From Candidatus Villigracilis propinquus (GTDB lineage: Bacteria > Chloroflexota > Anaerolineae > Anaerolineales > Villigracilaceae), in contig JADKDM010000037.1 of assembly GCA_016714565.1 (NCBI GenBank), positions 1 to 64,000 on the forward strand: 64,000 bases of DNA. The letters run 5' to 3'. Below, one piece after another: positions 25,301-33,569 of this stretch. The notes beneath the pieces were generated by a model. The model was not told the origin of the DNA and searched no databases. It saw only the letters and a list, made by a program, of their open reading frames with translations. Within the stretch, counting starts at the first letter, position 1; every line of letters starts with the position of its first letter. The translations under genes were made by a program, and so were the position numbers.

Positions 25301-26181
25301 TAAATGATACATCGAAGGATGCTACCTACTACGCAAACCCACTCCTGCCTGATACCCGCGCTGAAGCAGCTATTCCGCTAAAAGTAGGCGACCGCATCCT
25401 TGGCGTTCTGGATATTCAAAGCACCAAGCCCTATTCTTTTTCCGAAGATAATTTGCGGAGCCTGCAGATTCTGGCGGATCAATTGGCGGTAGCAGTGGTC
25501 AATACCGAACTTTTTGCAGAAACTCAAGAACATCTTTCACAGCACCGGCTTCTGCACCATATCACTACAACTGCTGCATCCGGTTCTACCCTGGAAGAAG
25601 CCTTGGAAGGCGCGGTTAATGGACTGCAGGTTACTCTTGGTGGTGATCGGGTTGCAATTCTGCTGGTAGACCGCGAAAGAAAAATGCTTGAAGTAAAAGC
25701 CTCCATGGGGTACTCGGAGGATATTTCGCGAGCGCAGATCGTGTTCGGGAGTGGCATCACTGGCTGGGTAGCCGAACACAGGCGTACGTTAAGAGTCCGA
25801 GACGTGAATTTGGATCCACGCTATATACAAGCCAGCTCTAACACGCGGTCTGAACTGGCAATCCCATTGATCTATCGAAACGAACTGCTTGGCGTTTTAA
25901 ATGTTGAAAGCGAACAGGTGGATGCCTACACTGAAAACGATGAGGAAATGCTTGGAACATTAGGAGGAAGTCTGGCTGCCATCATTGCAAACGCAAGGCT
26001 GCTTGAACAGATCCGAATTCAAGCGGAGCGCGAGAGGTTGATCAATGAAGTTGCTGGCAAGATCCGCAGGTCCACTGACATTCAGTCCATCCTGATGACC
26101 ACCGCCAGTGAAATTACGAGAATCACCGGTTCGCGTTATGCAAGAATTAATATTAAACCGAACAAGCATGAAGAGCCTTAA
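22315..26181 (+). CDS. Membrane sensor with periplasmic Cache-like domain, HAMP and five GAF domains
   Basis: This protein of 1288 residues has TM1 (about 25-45), a periplasmic Cache-like domain (about 46-315), TM2 (about 318-340), HAMP (about 340-395), a short coiled coil ending EERTRQIQ, and five GAF domains at roughly 410-555, 575-710, 735-890, 905-1060 and 1075-1215. The second GAF is the most degenerate. GAF4 (FDFYHASIFL, NPLLPDTRAEAAIPL) is closest to the GAF in the hybrid kinase. It has no kinase, cyclase or methyl-accepting output. The tail INEVAGKIRRSTDIQSIL is shared with the other sensors. The ATG at 22315 is preferred to a TTG one codon earlier. It should receive extracytoplasmic and cytoplasmic ligands and signal through partners. 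Confidence 0.9.
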   Translation: MNTNPAPPAVDTWQKRYKGSLTGTLVRTLLIFTFIPLAIMAGTAYFRARALLRDQAISQSENLLSNQLKIVYGGILSKQEMLEKHLASSSFSTTIELALHANPQNKEFREIRQGFIDEIQSSNMNDGQPIFDQFFLVDKDGIIKVSSNADWESQTLNTSIFEDAEGSVSHALYGLSPIYEDELVLVTIVTYKTQRGSVLGAIVGITEKENLQQLVRPLNGLSPFASTYFILSDNQFIGSDPVTGELTKINESIYQNELGTNLLSLMESSSDKSIALDVTSPSGEASLAQLLWFPGMQSGIVLEINNDKIYGEIASLAPFTILLVLATLAGTGVALTLGIRRVIQPLRSLSEITRKFAEGDWNLRAEVRSEDEVGVLATSFNYMANEIGEVYHSLEQKVEERTRQIQTASEVAQSITTISNLDDMLTKTTELLVQQFGYKQASVYMLDRSGKFIDFKIGSGTATKGLAEKSYRIEIGSPSIIGWVVSNNRPRIASDVSEDPLHLRNELIPDTRSEASVPISLGSLVLGVLDVQSDRPGAFSKDTIIMLQTLASQIATAIQTTGLIETSQVNFEELERLYRSSRLIADASNEEQVWAISGQILKDVPYPTVLLQVDRNQLRVISSADATQGLNSIDQLPSKFEAEYGEVNNYLLRGPVITSPSESSTPSAFSDLIKRLEITSAAFIPIKKQDNLSAVILIGARDRVLTNTTIQLYSNLADLMTSTLEKIDAVQQTERHLREVESLASINELISSESDLQSFFRALLGKIQQIIGDYNMIVALYDERSNTISVPFSYENKQIISIDPFPLGEGLTSILLRTHQPLMLVENTEKRAAELGAKVSGKPARSWMGAPMLVQNKPIGALIIQDLENEHAFDDNDLKFFTTITGQVAGVINNVHLLDESQRKAVQIETAAEIARDISGSLNLDELLIKAVNFIRERFDFYHASIFLHDIPGEFAMIREATGEAGTQMKRAGYKIGVGSKSIVGFVSGQGEPLIVNDTSKDATYYANPLLPDTRAEAAIPLKVGDRILGVLDIQSTKPYSFSEDNLRSLQILADQLAVAVVNTELFAETQEHLSQHRLLHHITTTAASGSTLEEALEGAVNGLQVTLGGDRVAILLVDRERKMLEVKASMGYSEDISRAQIVFGSGITGWVAEHRRTLRVRDVNLDPRYIQASSNTRSELAIPLIYRNELLGVLNVESEQVDAYTENDEEMLGTLGGSLAAIIANARLLEQIRIQAERERLINEVAGKIRRSTDIQSILMTTASEITRITGSRYARINIKPNKHEEP

Positions 26182-27776
26182 TGGATAACTTTTTTTCAGA
26201 CGAACGGACTTCCGACCCGGAAGAAATCACCCGTCTCCTTTATAAAAATTGGCGGGAACAATTTGCCCTGCCTCTGCTTTTGGGAGTTTTGGTATTTGGC
26301 ACCATCGTTCTTATCCCTGCGATCAACGCATCTAGCAACCTGATTATTGACGCGGCATTCATCATTGTTTATATAATTACAGGGCTCGTCACCGCGATTC
26401 GATTCTCCTACACGATTCGAATGACCGTGTTTCTGACGGGTATTTATGTGTTGGGGTTGGGAGAATTGATCACCCATGGAGTTCTGGGAGACAGTCTAAT
26501 CTTCTTTTTTGGGCTAATCGTTTTTGCTACACTACTAATCTCCCCCCGTACCGGAATTTGGGCTGCTTTAATTAACATCTTTACGTTCGCGTTTTTCGCC
26601 TTTCTATTCCTAAACGGGGAAATAACCCCGCTTAATCCATATGCTTCTCCAGCAACGCTGGCAGACTGGTTCAGCGCCATTGGTGTGATCGTAATGTTTG
26701 GCGCCGCCGTCATTTTGGGATTTCAAAGGCTGGAAAAAGAATTCTTGGGAGCTCAAAAACAAATTGACTTGACCTTGAACGCATTGAAATCGGAGCGAAA
26801 CAACCTTGAGAGCAATGTGGAAGAGCGCACGCAACAACTCCGGAAAATTAACGAAATCGGGCGCTTTGTCGCCGGTATTTTGGATCCTGACGAACTGCTT
26901 CCCGTCGCCTTGCAGCGCATTGAGGCAGAATTTGGCTTTTATTATTCGGCGTTTTTCCTAATAAACATCAGCGGTCAATGGGCTGAACTAAAAGCAGCCA
27001 CTGGTGAAGCCGGAAGGGTGCTGCGCGAAAACAAACACCAGCTGGATCTAAATGGAAATAGCGCAGTTGCCAGAGCTATTCGGACGAGAGTAGGGCAAAT
27101 CTCGCTTGGTGGCAAGGCAGATCAGGTACAGATTGAAACTCCCCTGCTCCCATACACCCGTTCCCAAATTGTTTTACCTCTGATCACAGGCGATGTAATT
27201 CGTGGCGCCCTTGAAATTCATACAACCCAGGAAAATGCATTCACACCAGCGGATTTAAGCACATTTCAAAATATGGCGAACGAGATTGCTGTTGCGCTGG
27301 AAAATGCGCGACTCTTTAAAGAAGCGCAGCAAAGCCTGTCTGAAATGCGCGCCACCCAAAGACAGTATTTGCAAGGCGCATGGCAAACATTGACAGAAGA
27401 AAAAGACCTAGAATACGCACTTGGTGATAACGATTCGTCTGTGGGCAACGAGATGGAAATACCGCTCGCATTAAGAGACCAAGTCATTGGGCAGCTTCAG
27501 TTGGTCGGCGCCGCCGAATGGAATCCTGAACAGAGAAGCCTTGTGGAAGCCATCGTAACACAGGCGGCACTGGCGCTGGAAAACGCGCGTCTTGTGGAGG
27601 AAAGTCAATCGCTCGCTGCACGGGAAAAACTGGCAAATGAGATCATCGCGAAAGTCTGGGCATCCGGCAGCATGGAGGGCATTCTTCAGACCGCCGTCCG
27701 GGAACTGGGCCGCTCGCTTGAGGCTGCTGAAGTTGAAATAGAAATATCCATGGACAAGAGCGAAAATGAGCAATAA
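26181..27776 (+). CDS. Six-TM GAF sensor (M-type, 1)
   Basis: This 531-residue protein has six hydrophobic helices within about residues 29-182, a coiled coil (about 185-220, ending EERTQQLRKINEIG), one complete GAF (about 225-380, FGFYYSAFFL, LLPYTRSQIVLPL), a half GAF (MEIPLALRDQVIGQLQL to ALALENARLVEESQ) and the shared C-terminal helix region. Its ATG overlaps the previous stop by one base (TAATG). The membrane part has no large periplasmic loop, so it may sense within the bilayer or pair with the HAMP-type sensors. Its GAF lacks the NNPDLPETRSE signature of the later members, so it is an early-diverging copy. Confidence 0.88.
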   Translation: MDNFFSDERTSDPEEITRLLYKNWREQFALPLLLGVLVFGTIVLIPAINASSNLIIDAAFIIVYIITGLVTAIRFSYTIRMTVFLTGIYVLGLGELITHGVLGDSLIFFFGLIVFATLLISPRTGIWAALINIFTFAFFAFLFLNGEITPLNPYASPATLADWFSAIGVIVMFGAAVILGFQRLEKEFLGAQKQIDLTLNALKSERNNLESNVEERTQQLRKINEIGRFVAGILDPDELLPVALQRIEAEFGFYYSAFFLINISGQWAELKAATGEAGRVLRENKHQLDLNGNSAVARAIRTRVGQISLGGKADQVQIETPLLPYTRSQIVLPLITGDVIRGALEIHTTQENAFTPADLSTFQNMANEIAVALENARLFKEAQQSLSEMRATQRQYLQGAWQTLTEEKDLEYALGDNDSSVGNEMEIPLALRDQVIGQLQLVGAAEWNPEQRSLVEAIVTQAALALENARLVEESQSLAAREKLANEIIAKVWASGSMEGILQTAVRELGRSLEAAEVEIEISMDKSENEQ

Positions 27777-29433
27777 TCCATTTGCCACAACTTCTAACCA
27801 GGAAATTCAGCCAAGCTCAAGGTTTAATTATGCAGACTGGCGTGAACGGTTTATTTTAACCATTCTTCAAATCGGCTGTGTCTTTGCCATACCAATGATC
27901 GTGCTATCTTTTCCAACAGCTTCAATAAGCGACAGAATTCTATTTATTGGGTCATACATTGGTCTTGCCGCAATCACCGTATTGCCAAGCCCGTATTTAG
28001 TACGTGTGTACGCACTCTTATTTACACTTTTTGCCGTTGGCGTGAATGCAATCCTGTCTTGGGGACCATGGGCTGACGGGAATATCTTCCTGTTGGCCTG
28101 CGTTCTATTATCAGCACTCTTGCTTGACCGCCGGACAGACGTCATCTTATTAAGTGTAAGCGTTGTTTTCACCACCCTGATCTCGATTTTTCAGCAAACC
28201 GGTGTATATCGATTTTCAGGAACCGCCGTTCCACTAACCGTGCCAGCAGATTGGCTCACATACTGTGCCAACTTCATTATCGTGGGTATTGTGCTTGTGG
28301 CAGCAATCGGCCAGTTCAAAGCCGCGTTTGCCCGGGTGATAGAAGCCATGCAAAGCGCTTTCGACGCACTTACAGCAGAACGTGTGCAGTTGGAGGGAAA
28401 GGTTCAAGCGCGAACAGAAGATCTTGAATTCAGAATGAGTCAATTGCGGAAAGCTTCCACAATTACAAAAATCATGGCGGAAATGCAAAATATTTCCGAA
28501 TTGCTGGATTCTGTTACGAAGCTAACCTCGGAAAAATTTGATTACTACCATGTGGGGTTGTATATTTTGGATGAAAATAAAAAGATCGCCTTTCTTCAAT
28601 CTGCGTCTTCCATAACGGGAAAACAAATGATCGGTCATGGAATCCGGGTTGAGTTCGACAAACGAAACCCGATCAGTCTTGCGGCAAGACAAAATCACCA
28701 TGTGATTTCGTCCGACTCTGAAGGTATCAATTTTCTACGCGATACAAATTTTCCCAGCACGCGATCCCGCATGGCACTTCCACTTGCCGTTCGGGGTAAT
28801 ATTCTCGGTGTCCTCGACATGCACTCAGACCGCGCTCAAGTATTCAACAATCAGGATGCGGAAATTCTGCAAACTCTTGCAGATCTAGTGGCCATATCCT
28901 TTGATAATGCCCGCCTCATGAACGAGACACGAAGTCTCTTAAGTCAATTGGAAATTAATACGAGTATTCAAACAGAGCGAACCTGGAAAAAGTTAACAAG
29001 CCGCCAAAAGCCTGCATATCAATACACTCCAGCCGGTGTCCGCCCTGTTTTCTCCACAAGTAAAAGAGAAAATAACGGCGAAGGTCTTCAGGTCCCCCTT
29101 GTACTACATGGACAAAGAGTTGGCATGGTTAAACTGAAACGAAAAGGCGAATCCGCCAGCTGGTCTGAACGGGAACGCATTCTTGTGGAAAAAATCGCAG
29201 ATCAGATTGCGTTAGCTCTGGAAAACAGTCGTCTAGTTGACGAAGCCCAAAAAGGCGCTCTGAGAGATCAAATGATCGCAAACGTTTCAACTCATGTACG
29301 TGAGACATTGGATATTGAAGCCGTTGTGCGAACAGCAGCCACAGAACTACGCCGCGCATTTGACCTGAAAGAAGCGGAGATCCTAATTGGCGCACCCCAA
29401 ACCGATATGATTCAAAAAGGAACTTTCTCCTAA
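27766..29433 (+). CDS. Six-TM GAF sensor (M-type, 2)
   Basis: This 555-residue protein has six TM helices (about 25-190), a coiled coil with QARTEDLEFR, a GAF (about 235-390) starting FDYYHVGLYILDE and containing NFPSTRSRMALPLAV, a Trp-containing linker, a half GAF (LQVPLVLHGQRVGMVKL, ALALENSRLVDEAQ) and the C-terminal segment ETLDIEAVVRTAATEL. The start codon overlaps the previous gene by 11 nt, so translation is coupled. Within the GAF, FNNPDLP is replaced by RDTNFPS, suggesting a changed ligand pocket. It forms a tandem M-M pair with the preceding gene, the only place where the strict alternation of sensor types is broken. Confidence 0.88.
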   Translation: MSNNPFATTSNQEIQPSSRFNYADWRERFILTILQIGCVFAIPMIVLSFPTASISDRILFIGSYIGLAAITVLPSPYLVRVYALLFTLFAVGVNAILSWGPWADGNIFLLACVLLSALLLDRRTDVILLSVSVVFTTLISIFQQTGVYRFSGTAVPLTVPADWLTYCANFIIVGIVLVAAIGQFKAAFARVIEAMQSAFDALTAERVQLEGKVQARTEDLEFRMSQLRKASTITKIMAEMQNISELLDSVTKLTSEKFDYYHVGLYILDENKKIAFLQSASSITGKQMIGHGIRVEFDKRNPISLAARQNHHVISSDSEGINFLRDTNFPSTRSRMALPLAVRGNILGVLDMHSDRAQVFNNQDAEILQTLADLVAISFDNARLMNETRSLLSQLEINTSIQTERTWKKLTSRQKPAYQYTPAGVRPVFSTSKRENNGEGLQVPLVLHGQRVGMVKLKRKGESASWSERERILVEKIADQIALALENSRLVDEAQKGALRDQMIANVSTHVRETLDIEAVVRTAATELRRAFDLKEAEILIGAPQTDMIQKGTFS

Positions 29434-29509
29434 TAATCCGCTTTTTCCAGAGCAGGAAAACAGCCAAACCAAATAAAAGGCCAATGGTTTTACAAGGTAT
29501 CCACCGATT

Positions 29510-31807
29510 ATGAACATGCAGGAAAGTAAACAAGCAGCTCAATTAAGCAGCTCCCCCTCTCAAATTGGGGCTTGGGCTAAATTAAGTTATTCGCAAAAGT
29601 TTACGATCATTACGCTAATCTTTGCTTTGCCTTTGCTTGCCTTTGCGCCGCTTGTATACGAACAATTTCTTAGAATAGACAGGTACGGTTTGAAAGAAAC
29701 CCGGGGAACACTTTACTTGCGCGATCTTTGGATGGTAACGGACAGTCTGCAAACATACAGCACCACCAGTATAAGTTTTCAAAACGGCGAAGCCACCCAG
29801 CAGGATCTGGACGCTGCTCAGAAGCTGGTACTGGAAAATCTTCAACGGCTGCAAAGCAACACGGAAGCCACAAAAAGCCTTGGAGTAAACTTTACCCCGG
29901 ACAGCCTTATAAATAAATGGGATACCGTGCAAGCACCTGAGGACATTACTACGCTTTTTGAAGATATATCAGCAGCAATACGGGAAGTCGGAGACAAGTC
30001 CTACCTTATCCTCGACCCAGACCTCGATACATACTATCTGATGGATGCTGTTTTGCTCAAGCTTCCTGAAAACCAGGCCGCGCTGTACAAGTTAAAACTT
30101 CTCACAGACCAGGCAGCCGCAAATAACGGATTAAGTCTCATTGAATTAAATGAGATGCAAAATTATTTGAGCATTATTACCCAAAATCTTGAGGGGATTA
30201 GCCGGGGATTGGCGGTTGCATCAGAAAACAACGTAAATCAGGCTGTTAGCCCTTCGTTGCAAAATTCATTCAAGAAATATGCAGACAGTCTCAACGACTA
30301 CCTAACAACCACACAACAAAATTTGGACACCGAGGCTAGGCCGAAAGACATTGGGGAGTTAAATAGGCTTTATTCCCAAGCTGTAAGTGCCGGCAACGAG
30401 TTCTACATGTTGAGTTCCCAAGGATTGGAACAAGGCATACAGAACCGCACAAGGGCTTTTAGCTTGCGGGTGACTTTATATATTTTATTATCGGCAATCA
30501 GCATCATCATCGCATTTTTTATCGGGAACAGGCTGATGAAATCCATCAGCACTCCGTTACGAAAAACAATCGAGGCTGCCGAACAGTTCGCCTCCGGTAA
30601 CTTGACCACCCGTATTGATTATTCGTCCACAGATGAAGCAGGCAGAGTGATCCACGCTTTTAACAGGCTTGCAGCAGAAGTTGAGGCAAACCAGAATACC
30701 CTAAACCAGCGCAGCGAAGCCATGGCGGATAAAAACTTGAAGCTCGAAACGATCTCCAGAGTGGCGCGCGAAGTCACATCCATTCGTGATCTTCCATCGG
30801 TGCTTGTCACAGCAACAAATCTTGTGCATGAAAACTTTGGATATTACCATGTTGGTATTTTCCTTTTGGATGACAGGAAGGAATACGCCATTTTAGTAGC
30901 TACGAACAGCGAAGGTGGGAGAAAAATGCTTGATAGAGGCCATCAATTGAAAATTGGAGAAACGGGCATTGTAGGGTATGTAGCCGAGTCCTTACAAGCA
31001 CGCATTGCACTGGACGTTGGCAATGATGCAGTTTATTTCAACAATCCAGACCTGCCCAAAACCCGCTCCGAATTGGCACTGCCCCTAGTTGTCAGCGGTC
31101 AAATACTTGGAGTAATTGACGTGCAAAGCACGCAGCCCATGGCCTTTAAGCAGGAAGATATTGCAATCCTTCAAATCCTTGCAGAACAGTTGGCAATTGC
31201 CATCCAAAATGCAAATCTTTTCAGCGAAGCTAAAAAAGCGGTGGATGCCGCACGTCTTGCGTATGGAGAACTCAGTCGCGATGCATGGGGAAAAATCCTG
31301 CAAAATCAGCCGCGTATTGGCTATATCGCAACCCAGCCTACAACCGCAGAAACAAATGTGAATCAGGTAGAACCAAGCCTTGCAAAAGCCTTTGAGACAG
31401 GAGATTTGATTCTGGGCACAGATGGACTAAGCATTAGTGTGCCAATCAAAATCCGCGGCCAGGCCATTGGGGCGGTTCGTCTGAAAAAATCCGAGATATC
31501 GGAAGCATGGACACAAGAGGAAACCAATCTTGCAATAGCTTTGTCCGACCAATTAAGCGGCGCTTTGGAAAGCGCACGCTTGTATAGAGAATCACAGCAG
31601 CGTGCTGCACGCGAGTCTCTGGTATCGGATATCTCCACCCGCATCAGCAGTATTTCAAATGTGGATGCGATCTTGCGCGAAACCGTACAGGAACTCGGGC
31701 AGACTCTGAAGAATACTTCCGTCACCTTCCAGCTGCTGGACCAACCCAATGGTGAGAAACCAGCTTCGGACGCGCGAAGAAGCGTAAATCGTTCCCCCGA
31801 AAGATGA
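29510..31807 (+). CDS. HAMP-type GAF sensor with four-helix-bundle-like periplasmic domain (H-type, 2)
   Basis: This 765-residue protein has TM1 (about 30-50, ITLIFALPLLAFAPLVY), a helical Gln/Asn-rich periplasmic domain (about 51-315) that looks like a four-helix bundle rather than a Cache fold, TM2 (about 320-340), HAMP (RLMKSISTPLRKTIEAAEQF onward), GAF (about 430-575, FGYYHVGIFLLDD, FNNPDLPKTRSELALPL), a linker, a half GAF (ISVPIKIRGQAIGAVRLK) and the C-terminal TRISSISNVDAILRETVQEL. The ATG at 29510 follows AAGG; the 76-nt gap before it is the longest in the array, so an internal promoter is possible although I see no clear one. Confidence 0.9.
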   Translation: MNMQESKQAAQLSSSPSQIGAWAKLSYSQKFTIITLIFALPLLAFAPLVYEQFLRIDRYGLKETRGTLYLRDLWMVTDSLQTYSTTSISFQNGEATQQDLDAAQKLVLENLQRLQSNTEATKSLGVNFTPDSLINKWDTVQAPEDITTLFEDISAAIREVGDKSYLILDPDLDTYYLMDAVLLKLPENQAALYKLKLLTDQAAANNGLSLIELNEMQNYLSIITQNLEGISRGLAVASENNVNQAVSPSLQNSFKKYADSLNDYLTTTQQNLDTEARPKDIGELNRLYSQAVSAGNEFYMLSSQGLEQGIQNRTRAFSLRVTLYILLSAISIIIAFFIGNRLMKSISTPLRKTIEAAEQFASGNLTTRIDYSSTDEAGRVIHAFNRLAAEVEANQNTLNQRSEAMADKNLKLETISRVAREVTSIRDLPSVLVTATNLVHENFGYYHVGIFLLDDRKEYAILVATNSEGGRKMLDRGHQLKIGETGIVGYVAESLQARIALDVGNDAVYFNNPDLPKTRSELALPLVVSGQILGVIDVQSTQPMAFKQEDIAILQILAEQLAIAIQNANLFSEAKKAVDAARLAYGELSRDAWGKILQNQPRIGYIATQPTTAETNVNQVEPSLAKAFETGDLILGTDGLSISVPIKIRGQAIGAVRLKKSEISEAWTQEETNLAIALSDQLSGALESARLYRESQQRAARESLVSDISTRISSISNVDAILRETVQELGQTLKNTSVTFQLLDQPNGEKPASDARRSVNRSPER

Positions 31808-31811
31808 CAGC

Positions 31812-33539
31812 ATGAAAACCACTAATCTCCGCGATTATTTACTAAAAGACCGTCCTGGCGAAGAATTTGGACAGCGGGCAGAAGCGATCATTACGATGTC
31901 GCTTGGCTTCCTTACGACAGCCCTCGCAATTTTTGCATACCGCAACCCCATTACGATCATTTCATCCGTGATCACAAATAGTGTCGCCATTTTTACTTTG
32001 GTGCAGGCAATTCGTGGCAGATACAACTACCTGATCCTGTTCCCGATCGTAACGGCGATATCAATCTGTATTGTGGCAATCGTCGAGGGCCAAGGTGTCC
32101 ATGACCTGATCTGGATGGGAAATCTGGGGTTGTTCCTTCTGGTAAATGTATATAGCAGGAAGAACAACCGTCCTGCAATTGTGTACGGTATCTTCATCAT
32201 CCTCCTATTCATTTCCGCCGGCCTTGCCGAAGTCAACAACCTGTTGCCAGGCAGTTACTCCACCGACCTTGAATACGTTATCTTGAATTCTTTCTTCTTT
32301 TTTACAGTCATGAGCGCAACCATAGCGGTCTTTCACAGGCATCGCGCGCTGCTAAATATTGCAACCAAGAACAGAAATGAACAGATCATAACCTACCAAC
32401 GTCTCGAAGAGGCCAAATACAATCTGGAAACCCAGATACTTGCAAGAACAAGCGATCTGGACCGTGCGAATGATCAACTGCAATCGAAAACTAATAAATT
32501 GCTGGCAGCATCTGACATTTCGCAGGAACTCATGGTGAACATCAACGAGACCTCTGCCAAACTACTTGCACGTGCCACACAAAGCATAAGTGAAAAATTT
32601 GGCTTTTATCATGTCGGCATATTCCTGCTTGATGAAAACCTCGAATACGCAGTGCTGCGCGCAGCCAACAGCAAAGGCGGTCAACAAATGCTTGCCCGCC
32701 GCCATCAACTAAGAATTGGCGGCGCAGGGATCGTAGGGTACGTTGCCCAAAGTGGACGGCCTCGCATTGCAGTAGATACCGGCGCAGACGCGGTCTTCTT
32801 CAACAATCCTGACCTTCCGGAAACACGTTCTGAAATAGCCCTGCCCTTGAAATATGGCTCTGCCACCATTGGAGTCTTGGACGTACAAAGTACCAATTCG
32901 TCCGCCTTCAACGAGGAAGATGCAAGCATATTAAGCACGCTCGCAAATCAGCTGGCAATCGTCATCAGGAACTTGCAGACATTCAGAGAAGAGCGCCGGC
33001 CATCACTTGATAAACGGGGAAGTCGGCGCATGGGTTTAAAGCTGAATGAAAAGCTACGTTCCTCCGGATACTCCATTACGCCAGACGGATCAATATCGAA
33101 TGTGCTTCCAGAAAAAAGCCCAGCTACGCAGAAAGCAATCGCCTCTGGCGAGACCGTGGTCTTGAATCCGTCTTCGAGGAGCATCTCCTCCGCTCTGGCT
33201 GTTCCGGTAAAACTCCGCGACGAAGTGATCGGTATCATTCACATTGAGTCGTCAGAAGACGGTAAACAATGGACCGAAGAGGAGATCACATTGGTTCAGG
33301 CCATTTCCGAGCGGGCCGCTCTGGCTCTGGAAAATGCCACATTGTTTGAAAACGCAACGCGCCGTGCCGAACAGGAAGAAACCATCGCCCGAATTACCAC
33401 CCAGATCGGATCGTCCAGTGACTTTAATCGCATCCTGCAAACCACCATCCAGGAACTTGGGCAAGCATTGGGTAATTCCCGTACATTTATTCAATTGGCA
33501 CCTCCAGCCGAAAACAGCAATGAAACAACAACCGAGTAA
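31812..33539 (+). CDS. Six-TM GAF sensor (M-type, 3)
   Basis: This 575-residue protein has six TM helices (about 25-180) separated by very short loops, a coiled coil (LEEAKYNLETQILARTSDLD), GAF (about 245-390, FGFYHVGIFLLDE, MLARRHQLRIGGAGIVGYV, FFNNPDLPETRSEIALPL), a linker with GYSITPDGS, a half GAF (ALAVPVKLRDEVIGIIHI) and the tail TTQIGSSSDFNRILQTTIQEL. It starts 4 nt after the previous stop, forming a tight H-M couplet with it. Size and order of parts are nearly identical to the M-type genes at 35946 and 40666. Confidence 0.9.
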   Translation: MKTTNLRDYLLKDRPGEEFGQRAEAIITMSLGFLTTALAIFAYRNPITIISSVITNSVAIFTLVQAIRGRYNYLILFPIVTAISICIVAIVEGQGVHDLIWMGNLGLFLLVNVYSRKNNRPAIVYGIFIILLFISAGLAEVNNLLPGSYSTDLEYVILNSFFFFTVMSATIAVFHRHRALLNIATKNRNEQIITYQRLEEAKYNLETQILARTSDLDRANDQLQSKTNKLLAASDISQELMVNINETSAKLLARATQSISEKFGFYHVGIFLLDENLEYAVLRAANSKGGQQMLARRHQLRIGGAGIVGYVAQSGRPRIAVDTGADAVFFNNPDLPETRSEIALPLKYGSATIGVLDVQSTNSSAFNEEDASILSTLANQLAIVIRNLQTFREERRPSLDKRGSRRMGLKLNEKLRSSGYSITPDGSISNVLPEKSPATQKAIASGETVVLNPSSRSISSALAVPVKLRDEVIGIIHIESSEDGKQWTEEEITLVQAISERAALALENATLFENATRRAEQEETIARITTQIGSSSDFNRILQTTIQELGQALGNSRTFIQLAPPAENSNETTTE

Positions 33540-33569
33540 CTCACACGGTTGATTTATAAAAAGGCAAAG